A stretch of 14,328 nt of DNA from positions 1 through 14,328 of the forward strand of contig JAFSOM010000292.1 in the NCBI GenBank assembly GCA_017447005.1, written 5' to 3'. The DNA is from Oscillibacter sp. GTDB lineage: Bacteria > Bacillota > Clostridia > Oscillospirales > Oscillospiraceae. Shown in pieces: positions 7,282 through 13,638 of the stretch. The notes under the pieces are model-generated. The model was not told the DNA's origin and made no database searches. It worked only from the letters and a program-made list of their open reading frames with translations. Every line of letters starts with the position of its first letter. The stretch's first letter is position 1. The translations under genes were made by a program, and so were the position numbers.

Positions 7282-7926
7282 ATGGCAGTCCAGATTATTG
7301 AGTACCCGAACCCTAACACGATTATTCCGCTCCGGGTAGCGGCGGGGCATTTCGCCACCAATCACAGCCACATCAACTATTATGTAGACCTGACCATGAC
7401 CAAATACTGTCTGTCGGAGGCGCGGAACGCGGCGATGGAACTTGCCGGGAGATTCGAGCATTCCACCCTTGTGGACACGATTCTGTGTCTGGACGGCACG
7501 GAAGTCATAGGCGCGTGCATGGCCAGCGAACTCACCCGGGCCGGATACCGCAACATGAACGCGAACCATGAGATTTACGTCGTCACGCCGGAACACACGG
7601 TCGGAAGCCAATTGATTTTCCGCGAGAACATCACCCCCATGATTACCAATAAGAATGTCGTGATATTGGCGGCGTCCGTGGCGACGGGCTATACGGCGCA
7701 GGAAGCCGTAAACGTGCTCCGGTACTACAATGGCAACCCCGTCGGAATCTGCTCGATTTTCGCCCGTGCGAAGGAGTGCGCCGGATTCCCCGTCACCACG
7801 ATTTTCGATTCCAGCGTATTGCCGGACTATATGAGCGCCGCCGCGCACGAGTGCCCGCTGTGCAAGGCGAAAATCAAGCTGGATGCCATGGTCAATACGT
7901 TCGGCATTTCCAGTTTCCAGAACTGA
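7282..7926 (+). CDS. Phosphoribosyltransferase-like protein (often annotated orotate phosphoribosyltransferase)
   Basis: The 214-residue cytoplasmic protein has the type I PRTase fold pattern. It has a hood-like N-terminus, an invariant-looking V-D-T-I-L-C-L-D-G-T-E-V-I-G-A segment (~64-78), and a strand-loop N-V-V-I-L-A-A-S-V-A-T-G-Y-T-A (125-139) where PRTases have the PRPP loop. The two acidic residues normally in that loop (as in D-D-V-x-T-T-G) are replaced by Ala-Ala, so catalysis with PRPP is doubtful. The C-terminus has a C-P-L-C motif (C-x-x-C). AGGAAAGGGGAG precedes the ATG. No other pyrimidine genes are nearby, so a biosynthetic role is unsupported; a regulatory or nucleotide-binding role is possible. 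Confidence 0.75.
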   Translation: MAVQIIEYPNPNTIIPLRVAAGHFATNHSHINYYVDLTMTKYCLSEARNAAMELAGRFEHSTLVDTILCLDGTEVIGACMASELTRAGYRNMNANHEIYVVTPEHTVGSQLIFRENITPMITNKNVVILAASVATGYTAQEAVNVLRYYNGNPVGICSIFARAKECAGFPVTTIFDSSVLPDYMSAAAHECPLCKAKIKLDAMVNTFGISSFQN

Positions 7927-8078
7927 CGCGTGTTCCGGGGCGCTGGGTTTCCCGCGCTACGGACAAGTTTTGACGCGTATCCGGGGCCGTCGGCGGAATG
8001 TCGGCGGCCTCTTGGCGTTTTAGTACAAAAATTTATGGGGAAATTTCAAAAAGCCTCTTCCCAAACGGCGCCTTTTTA

Positions 8079-8138
8079 TGGTATACTATACAAAAGCAGG
8101 GAAAGGAATCCCTGTGCGCGGGGCAATCCGTACCCGCG
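8079..8138 (+). promoter_or_regulatory. Extended -10 promoter and two leader hairpins before the 199-residue protein gene
   Basis: TGG-TATACT (8079-8087) is an extended -10 element without a good -35 box. The leader then holds two small perfect hairpins, CAGGGA/TCCCTG (8097-8114) and CGCGGG/CCCGCG (8117-8138), followed by GGAGG and the start at 8163. There is no T tract. The preceding 7927-8078 holds no gene I can support. Confidence 0.5.
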
Positions 8139-8162
8139 GAGAATTACGAAGGAGGTACCATT

Positions 8163-8762
8163 ATGAGCGTCAACATGAACGGAGTCGGATATAATCCGGC
8201 GGTACAGACGGCGTCGGCGGCGCAGTACGCGCAGAAGGCGAACGCCGTGGAGAGCGCGGAAGCGCAAGAGGCGCAGGCCGAAAAGAAGCAGGTAGACGCC
8301 TACGAGACGGCGGAAAAGCAGGAGCAGGTTTCCTACAAGCCGAACACGGAGCTTGTCAACCAGCTCAAAGCGGACCTTGAACAGCAGAAGGCGCGATTCC
8401 TGACCACTGTCAAGGACATGCTCTCCAAGCAGGGAATCACGGTCGCGGAGGGCGACGGAATCTGGAAACAGATTGCGAGCGGCAACTTCCAAGTGGACGA
8501 CGAGACCCGCGCCGCCGCGCAGCAGTCCATTTCCGAGGACGGCTACTGGGGCGTCACGCAGACATCCGAGCGTTTCATCAAGTACGCCAAGGCGCTGACG
8601 GGCGGAGACCCGGCGAAAGCGGAGGAAATGCGGGAAGCGTTCAAGAAGGGCTACGCGGAAGCGGAAAAGGCGTGGGGCGGCGCGTTGCCGGAGCTGTCCC
8701 AGAAGACCTACGACGCCACGATGAAGCTCTTTGACGACTGGGCCAACGAGGCGAACGCCTGA
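8163..8762 (+). CDS. Conserved hypothetical protein, 199 residues
   Basis: The ATG at 8163 has GGAGG 8-10 nt upstream. The first ~60 residues are low-complexity (Ala, Gln, Glu rich) with N-V-G-Y-N-P-A-like content and no signal peptide or membrane helix. Residues ~60-100 look like a coiled coil ending in M-L-S-K-Q-G. The C-terminal third has a well-formed motif region: D-G-Y-W-G-V, then A-x-x-L-T-G-G-D-P-A-K, K-A-W-G-G-x-L-P-E-L-S-Q-K-T-Y-D-A. I recall similar C-terminal regions in uncharacterised proteins of Clostridia and some Proteobacteria, but I know no function. It is monocistronic, with its own promoter and a strong terminator. Confidence 0.8.
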   Translation: MSVNMNGVGYNPAVQTASAAQYAQKANAVESAEAQEAQAEKKQVDAYETAEKQEQVSYKPNTELVNQLKADLEQQKARFLTTVKDMLSKQGITVAEGDGIWKQIASGNFQVDDETRAAAQQSISEDGYWGVTQTSERFIKYAKALTGGDPAKAEEMREAFKKGYAEAEKAWGGALPELSQKTYDATMKLFDDWANEANA

Positions 8763-8814
8763 ACCCGTCGAACGGCGCGGACAATCCGCGAAATGAATAA
8801 GGCGAAATAACGAA

Positions 8815-8857
8815 AGGCGTTCCGGGGCGTTTTTGCCGTCGGGACGCCTGTTTTTTT
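8815..8857 (+). terminator. Rho-independent terminator of the 199-residue protein gene
   Basis: AGGCGTTCC (8815-8823) pairs with GGGACGCCT (8841-8849) with one G-T wobble; one G and seven T follow. It lies about 50 bp after the stop codon. Confidence 0.9.
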
Positions 8858-8922
8858 ACCGTTTTCCCGGAAGATTGCGCCGTCAGATTCGCGGCGGATT
8901 CCATGCGCGGGAAAATTTGTCC

Positions 8923-8951
8923 TTTACTTTTCCGCGTTAAGGCGCTATACT
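8923..8951 (+). promoter_or_regulatory. Sigma-A-type promoter for the symporter gene
   Basis: TTTACT (8923-8928) and TATACT (8946-8951) are 17 bp apart. Transcription from about 8958 would give an unusually long leader of about 280 nt before the AGCS start at 9238. Confidence 0.65.
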
Positions 8952-8959
8952 GATTTCAA

Positions 8960-9120
8960 CCCGCATAATAATTAGGAATCTAGGTCACTTCTGGAAAGCA
9001 ATTATTATGACATACTGAAGAGATGTTTAGCCTTCTCAGTATAAAGTTTCACCCCTTTCTCCATGCAAAACACTATAAACGTTTTTTCTGAAATAGTCAA
9101 TCCATGTTTGCAATCATTTC
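8960..9120. other. AT-rich structured island in the symporter leader
   Basis: This stretch is far more AT-rich than its surroundings. It has a perfect 10-bp inverted repeat, CATAATAATT (8964-8973) and AATTATTATG (9000-9009). Inside that is a TCTAG/CTGGA stem. A second perfect repeat is ATACTGA (9012-9018) and TCAGTAT (9036-9042). On the minus strand, TTGACT (9095-9100) and TATAGT (9072-9077) form a 17-bp-spaced promoter reading through both hairpins. It could be a riboswitch-like leader, a small minus-strand RNA or an inserted miniature element. I match it to no known family; glycine riboswitch and T-box signatures are absent. Confidence 0.5.
9072..9100 (-). promoter_or_regulatory. Minus-strand promoter inside the AT-rich island
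   Basis: TTGACT and TATAGT with 17-bp spacing read leftward, away from the symporter gene, across the two hairpins. Only a 15-19 codon frame preceded by GGAGAAAGGGG follows it. Confidence 0.5.
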
Positions 9121-9237
9121 GTGGATTACTATAAAAACTATTGGCGAAAAATCGAAGGAAAGGAGGAAAACAGACTGTTTTCCGGAAACGGACGCCCGTC
9201 AACGTCCGTATTTCTATTGAGGAAAGGTGTTGTGCGA

Positions 9238-10644
9238 ATGTATCAGTTTCTGCTCTATCTGACCGGCTGGCCGCTGGCCCTACTGCTCTTCTGCGGCGGC
9301 GTTTATTTCACGGTACGGCTCAAGTTTCCGCAGTTCCGGCTCTTCGGCGAATCCATCCGGGTGGTATCGGAAAAGCCCGTGAGCGCGGACGCGACAATCT
9401 CGTCGTTCGGCGCGCTGATGATTTCCACGGCGTCCCGCGTGGGCACGGGAAACATTATCGGCGTATCGAATGCGATTTGCATCGGCGGCCCAGGCGCGGT
9501 GTTCTGGATGTGGGTCACGGCGATATTGGGCGGCGCGTCGGCGTTCGTGGAATCGACGCTCGCGCAGGTCTACAAGAAGCGCGACCCCAACGGTCAGAGC
9601 TACGGCGGCCCGGCCTATTACATCGAAGAAGCGTTGCACAGTCGGGCCTTGGCGATTGTCTTTTCCTTGGCGCTTATCGCCTGTTACGGCGTGGGCTACA
9701 ATATGCTGGCGTCGTATAATCTGCAATCGGCGTTTTCGGGGTTCGCGTTCTACAAGCCGAACCAAACGCCCGTGATAATCGGCGGGGCGATTGCGCTGTT
9801 GACGCTCTACTGTCTGATAGGCGGCGGGAAACGTATCGCGCAAGTGACGGAAATCCTTGTGCCGGGCATGGGCGTGCTGTACGTTCTGCTCGCGCTCATG
9901 GCCCTGATGATTAATATCCGCAACGTTCCGGCGATGTTCGGCCTGATTTTCGCGGACGCGTTCAACTTCCGGGCGATTTTCGGCGGCTTTATGGGCTCGT
10001 GCCTGATGTTGGGATTCAAGCGCGGCCTGTACTCGAATGAGGCGGGCATTGGCTCGGCGCCAAACGCGGCGGCGGCGGCGGACGTGTCGCACCCGGTCAA
10101 GCAGGGCCTCGTGCAAATGCTGTCCGTGTTCATTGACACGCTCCTGTTGTGCACGGCTACGGCGTTCATGGCGCTCTGCTCGGGCGTGACCCCGGCGCCG
10201 GAACTGGCGGGCGCGCCGTTCATTCAGGAATCGCTCTTGAAGACCTTCGGCGGGGCCGGACCCATCTTTATCGCCGTCGCAATGCTTCTTTTCGCGTTCA
10301 CGACGTTGTTGGGCAACTTCTATTACATCGAGAACTGTTTCGCGTATATGCTTCGCCGCGTGCCGTCCCGCACGTTCATGAACGCGGTGCGCGTGATTGG
10401 CGCGGTTCTGATTTTTATCGGGGCAATTATTCAGTTAATAACTTCCAAAATGGGGACTGCGTGGGACATCGCCGATATTTTTCAGTGCATTTTGGCGCTT
10501 ATCAATATCCCGGTGTGCGTGATACTGGGCGGCGTGGCTTTCCGTGCGCTGGACGACTACCTCGCGCAGAAGAAAGCCGGGAAGAATCCGGTATTCCACG
10601 CCAAAGACGTGGGCGTAACGGAGCATACGGATTACTGGCAGTGA
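9238..10644 (+). CDS. Sodium:alanine/glycine symporter (AGCS family)
   Basis: The 468-residue inner-membrane protein should take up alanine or glycine driven by sodium (or protons). The N-terminal helix is followed by the amphipathic R-L-K-F-P-Q-F-R-L-F segment typical of AGCS. The family signature region V-G-T-G-N-I-I-G-V and G-G-P-G-A-V-F-W-M-W lies at ~75-105. The segment S-Y-G-G-P-A-Y-Y-I, the loop K-R-G-L-Y-S-N-E-A-G-I-G-S-A-P-N-A-A-A and multiple hydrophobic helices follow to the C-terminus. Length matches the family. The ATG at 9238 was chosen for the family N-terminus and AGGAAAGG 10 nt upstream; an open frame upstream has no homology. D/L-alanine and glycine are spore germinants in many species, but a link here is speculative. 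The exact substrate cannot be told from sequence. Confidence 0.95.
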   Translation: MYQFLLYLTGWPLALLLFCGGVYFTVRLKFPQFRLFGESIRVVSEKPVSADATISSFGALMISTASRVGTGNIIGVSNAICIGGPGAVFWMWVTAILGGASAFVESTLAQVYKKRDPNGQSYGGPAYYIEEALHSRALAIVFSLALIACYGVGYNMLASYNLQSAFSGFAFYKPNQTPVIIGGAIALLTLYCLIGGGKRIAQVTEILVPGMGVLYVLLALMALMINIRNVPAMFGLIFADAFNFRAIFGGFMGSCLMLGFKRGLYSNEAGIGSAPNAAAAADVSHPVKQGLVQMLSVFIDTLLLCTATAFMALCSGVTPAPELAGAPFIQESLLKTFGGAGPIFIAVAMLLFAFTTLLGNFYYIENCFAYMLRRVPSRTFMNAVRVIGAVLIFIGAIIQLITSKMGTAWDIADIFQCILALINIPVCVILGGVAFRALDDYLAQKKAGKNPVFHAKDVGVTEHTDYWQ

Positions 10645-10717
10645 CCGCGCTGACAGGCTGAAAAACTTTACAGTAACGCCGCTGGAAGTTTAAGAGACTT
10701 TACAGAGGCGCAGTCAA

Positions 10718-10760
10718 GCCGCCGACGGACTTCAGGAAGGTTGCAAAGTCTGTCGGCGGC
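10718..10760. repeat. Long GC-rich inverted repeat between convergent genes
   Basis: GCCGCCGACGGACTT (10718-10732) and AAGTCTGTCGGCGGC (10746-10760) match as inverted repeats at 14 of 15 positions with a 13-nt loop. It lies between the convergent symporter and exported-protein genes and probably helps stop transcription from one or both sides, though neither side has a T tract. Confidence 0.6.
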
Positions 10761-10806
10761 AATTCGGAGACGCTCATTCAGTTTTTCGCGCAGTAACGCG
10801 GGACTG

Positions 10807-11313
10807 TCAGACGGTCTCGGACGCGGTATCGGCGGAAGCGTCGGTATCGGAAGCGGCCTTCTTTTCGGGCTTGCGGGCGGGACGGCGGGAAGGCTTTCTG
10901 GACGGTTTTACGCGCTGTTCCGTCGCCGGGGTTTCCGTCGTGCCGCCATTGTCGGCGCTTTCGGCGGCTTGGGCGTCGCTGGACTTCTTCGCGGGCTTCT
11001 TGGACGGTTTGCCCGTCTTGGCGGACGCGTCGGAGCCGGTTTCGGACGTTTCCTCGCTGTCCGCCGACTTTTTCGCGGGTTTCTTACGGGCGGAAGTCGT
11101 GGCCCCAGTCGTCGCGTCTACGGATTCGTCGGTTTCCTCCGATTTGGCGCGTTTCTTATGAGACTTTTTCGCGCTTTCGGTAACGGTCTCCTCTTGCGCG
11201 GGAACGCTTTCCCCGGCGTCGTCCGCCGTATAGTTATCAGCGAGCGCGGGGACAGCGCCCGCAATCATCAGCGCGGCAAGCGCGGCGGCGGTCATTTTCT
11301 TAACGTGCAACAT
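10807..11313 (-). CDS. Exported Lys/Ser/Ala-rich low-complexity protein
   Basis: The 168-residue product starts M-L-H-V-K-K followed by a hydrophobic helix and A-L-A at residues 23-25, a clean type I signal peptide. The mature part is predicted disordered, with Glu/Thr/Ser-rich stretches between repeated basic blocks such as K-K-P-A-K-K-S, K-P-S-K-K-P-A-K-K and R-K-P-S-R-R-P-A-R-K-P. There are no cysteines or enzymatic motifs. Such basic tails may bind cell wall polymers or nucleic acid; no function is known to me. The start at 11313 was chosen because AGGAG lies 9-10 nt upstream; the nine-codon upstream extension has no ribosome site. Confidence 0.75.
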   Translation of the reverse strand: MLHVKKMTAAALAALMIAGAVPALADNYTADDAGESVPAQEETVTESAKKSHKKRAKSEETDESVDATTGATTSARKKPAKKSADSEETSETGSDASAKTGKPSKKPAKKSSDAQAAESADNGGTTETPATEQRVKPSRKPSRRPARKPEKKAASDTDASADTASETV

Positions 11314-11527
11314 AACGGATTTCTCCTTTATAAACATGATTCGGCATACCGCGGAAGTCCGGACTCACGGCGCAATCCGGATTTGCGTCTCTCGAACTTC
11401 CTGATATTCTATTCGTCGGAGCCGCCGGAAAAAATGGGGTCGGGCGCGGATTTTTTCGCGTTCCTGCGGAATCAATCCGGCGAACCCGTCATAGTACGGA
11501 GACAGACTATAACGGGAGGAATCCGGT

Positions 11528-13108
11528 ATGGACGGAAAAGCGGGAAACTATGTGGCGTATCTGCGCAAATCGCGGGCCGACATGGAAGCGGAACGGCGCG
11601 GCGAAGGCGAGACCTTAGCGCGGCATGAAAGCGCGTTACGGGAACTGGCGGCGCGGTTACGGCTGAATCTGACGGCGGTTTACCGGGAAATCGTATCGGG
11701 CGACACCATCGCGGCGCGTCCGGTCATGCGGCGACTGCTTGCGGACGTGGAGGCGGGCGTATGGGACGGCGTTCTTGTCATGGAAGTGGAACGGCTGGCG
11801 CGGGGCGATACGATTGACCAAGGCGTCGTGGCGGAGGCGTTCCGGCTGTCGGGCGCGAAAATCGTCACGCCGTCCAAGACTTACGACCCCGCGAACGAGG
11901 CCGACGAGGAATATTTTGAGTTTGGACTGTTCATGAGCCGGAGGGAGTACAAGGCGATTAACCGACGCTTACAGCGCGGGCGGGCGGCGTCGGTACGGGA
12001 GGGCAAATACGTCGGCTCCGTGCCGCCCTACGGCTATGCGCGGCGGAAACTGCCCGACGAAAAGGGCTATATCCTCATCCCGAACCCGGATGAGGCCCCG
12101 GCGGTACGACTGATTTTCACGCTCTACGCCCACGGCGAACGGACGCCCGACGGCGCGGAACGTCCGGGAATCGCGGAGATTACGCGCCGCCTGAACGCCC
12201 TGCGAATCCCGACGCGTCGCGGCGGCGCGTGGTCGGCGGGTACGGTACGGGAGATTCTGCGCAATCCGGTTTACATGGGGAAACTGCGCTGGAACTGGCG
12301 CAAAGTCAAGAAGCGTCGGGAGGGCGGACATACGGCGGATTCCCGTCCGCGTTCCGGGGAAAGCCTCGTACTGGCGGCGGGGCGTCACGAAGCCCTGATT
12401 CCGCCGGAGACGTTCGAGGCGGCGCGGGAACGTATGAACGGAAAACGAACGCCGTCAACGCGGAGCGCCCGGACGCTACAAAATCCATTGGCGGGGCTGA
12501 TGGTCTGCGGGAAGTGCGGACGGCGTATGCAAAGGCGGCCTTACAAGGAAGGCGGCGCGGCGCTGATTTGTCCAAATCCCGACTGCGACAACGTAAGCGC
12601 GGATTTGTCGACGGTGGAAGCGCGGATTATCGCGGCCCTGCGTCCGTGGCTGGACGGCTGGCGGCTGTCAGGGACGGAAAACGCGGGCGTTCAGGATGAA
12701 CGGGCGTTCCGTGCGGTACGCCGTCAGGCGGCGGCGAGACTGGAACGGGAAATCGCCGCGTTGGAGACGCAAAGGGATAACTTACGCGACCTCTTGGAGC
12801 GCGGCCTGTACGACGCCGAAACCTTTCTGGAGCGCGGACGCGTTATCGCGGAGCGTCTGGAACGGGCGAAGCGCGACAGAGGCGCGTTAGACGACGCCGA
12901 AACGGAACCGCCCATTGTCCGCGTCGCCGGGGAGAAAACGCGGATACTGGACGGTTACGAGACGCTGACGCCCGTCGCAAAGAACGGGACGCTGAAGGCG
13001 ATTTTAGAAAAGGCAATCTATCAAAAGGAGGCCGACTGTCGGCGGATTTGTCCGGACGGTTTCACGCTGAACCTGTTCCCGAAACTTCCGCGCATGGAAA
13101 AGCGTTAA
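11528..13108 (+). CDS. Large serine recombinase of the cotJC-interrupting element
   Basis: The complete 526-residue enzyme should catalyse integration and excision of the 10.8-kb element through a 2-bp staggered cut. The resolvase domain spans ~7-150 with the catalytic Ser15 in Y-L-R-K-S and the active-site arginines in E-V-E-R-L-A-R-G (R89, R92). The recombinase domain begins at S-V-P-P-Y-G-Y (164-170). The zinc beta-ribbon has Cys327, Cys330, Cys348 and Cys353. A charged coiled-coil stretch spans ~385-450. The overall plan matches SpoIVCA/SprA. GGGAGGAA precedes the ATG at 11528. The 190 bp upstream (11338-11527) holds only a weak TTGCGT-16-TATTCT and a CATAGTAC that poorly resembles a sigma-E -10 box, so its regulation is unclear. 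The Spo0A_C-like gene follows on the same strand after 78 bp, probably cotranscribed. Confidence 0.96.
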   Translation: MDGKAGNYVAYLRKSRADMEAERRGEGETLARHESALRELAARLRLNLTAVYREIVSGDTIAARPVMRRLLADVEAGVWDGVLVMEVERLARGDTIDQGVVAEAFRLSGAKIVTPSKTYDPANEADEEYFEFGLFMSRREYKAINRRLQRGRAASVREGKYVGSVPPYGYARRKLPDEKGYILIPNPDEAPAVRLIFTLYAHGERTPDGAERPGIAEITRRLNALRIPTRRGGAWSAGTVREILRNPVYMGKLRWNWRKVKKRREGGHTADSRPRSGESLVLAAGRHEALIPPETFEAARERMNGKRTPSTRSARTLQNPLAGLMVCGKCGRRMQRRPYKEGGAALICPNPDCDNVSADLSTVEARIIAALRPWLDGWRLSGTENAGVQDERAFRAVRRQAAARLEREIAALETQRDNLRDLLERGLYDAETFLERGRVIAERLERAKRDRGALDDAETEPPIVRVAGEKTRILDGYETLTPVAKNGTLKAILEKAIYQKEADCRRICPDGFTLNLFPKLPRMEKR

Positions 13109-13118
13109 ACCGTAATTT

Positions 13119-13153
13119 GCGCGTAATACGAAGGAAACCTTCCGTTACGGCGC
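13119..13153 (+). promoter_or_regulatory. Hairpin between recombinase and Spo0A_C-like genes
   Basis: GAAGG-AAA-CCTTC is flanked by CGTAA and GTTACG in near-perfect pairing and by GCGC/GCGC. It has no T tract, so it is more likely an mRNA processing or stability element than a terminator. Confidence 0.45.
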
Positions 13154-13186
13154 GAACAGTCGACGCACGTGGAAAGGAACGGCGGC

Positions 13187-13564
13187 ATGAGAGAATGGAA
13201 AATCGATGAGCTGATTACGGAAATTCACAATACGCTTTATCGCTTAGGCGTCAAAGCTACCATGTCGGGCTTTTTCGAGACATCCTGCGCCGTGTTTCTG
13301 GTCATGCAGAAAATAAACCGCTCGTGGTTTTCCATTATGAGCGTTTATCAGAGAATTTCAGAACTGTATCACATCGATATTAACGTAATTGACCCGCGAA
13401 TCCGTTATGTGATTGTGCGGATATGGAAGCGGAATCCGGAACTTTTGAGCATGATGGCGGGAGAGCGCCTCGAAAAGCGTCCGACGCCGAGAGAGTTCAT
13501 CAATATTCTCTGCGACTACCTTTCCACGGCGCCGGTCGAGGAGGACAGGCGACGCGAACCGTAA
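13187..13564 (+). CDS. Stand-alone Spo0A C-terminal-domain-like DNA-binding protein
   Basis: The 125-residue protein aligns over its length with the DNA-binding effector domain of Spo0A and lacks a receiver domain. Shared landmarks in order are: I-T-E-I...L-G-V-K-A (10-24; Spo0A has I-G-V-P-A); G-F-F-E-T-S-C-A-V (28-36; G-Y-x-Y-L-R-E-A-I); Y-Q-R-I-S-E-L-Y (54-61; Y-P-D-I-A-K-K-Y); R-I-R-Y-V-I-V-R-I-W (71-80, in the place of the Spo0A recognition helix ending in A-W); and the C-terminal K-R-P-T-P-R-E-F-I-N-I-L-C-D-Y-L (97-112; K-P-T-N-S-E-F-I-A). The ATG at 13187 follows GGAAAGGA; a GTG 18 bp earlier is less likely. Downstream of the recombinase, it may regulate recombinase or small-ORF expression in step with sporulation. 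That role is inferred from position. Confidence 0.8.
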   Translation: MREWKIDELITEIHNTLYRLGVKATMSGFFETSCAVFLVMQKINRSWFSIMSVYQRISELYHIDINVIDPRIRYVIVRIWKRNPELLSMMAGERLEKRPTPREFINILCDYLSTAPVEEDRRREP

Positions 13565-13587
13565 AAAAAAACCGGAAACTTTTCCGG
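13563..13587 (-). terminator. Minus-strand rho-independent terminator just inside the element
   Basis: On the minus strand, CCGGAAA and TTTCCGG form a tight 7-bp hairpin (13572-13587) followed by nine T residues. It lies about 70 bp beyond the junction with the cotJC 5' fragment, so in unexcised DNA it should end the cotJA-cotJB-cotJC transcript. It overlaps the stop codon of the Spo0A_C-like gene. The rest of 13588-13657 is the element arm and holds no gene. Confidence 0.85.
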
Positions 13588-13638
13588 CGGCGCGGACGGT
13601 TGAAAGATTTTCCGTGTTCGGGAAAGCTGACGGAATTT

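Noticed and set aside
9005..9202. 65-codon minus-strand ORF in the AT-rich island
   Set aside because: No ribosome site at its ATG, no recognisable motif, and it spans the inverted repeats and the promoter of the island; only chance coding.
8958..9237. Glycine riboswitch or T-box upstream of the amino acid symporter
   Set aside because: Neither the GGAGAG-type glycine aptamer core nor the T-box AGGGTGGNACCGCG sequence is present.
11338..11527. Sigma-E or sigma-K promoter for the recombinase
   Set aside because: CATAGTAC near 11501 matches only the first four bases of the sigma-E -10 box and lacks a good -35; the evidence is too weak to annotate.
10741..11628. 295-codon plus-strand ORF opposite the basic exported protein
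   Set aside because: It is Arg/Gly/Phe-rich as expected from the antisense of Lys/Ala/Ser-rich repeats and overlaps the start of the recombinase; the opposite strand has a signal peptide and a ribosome site.
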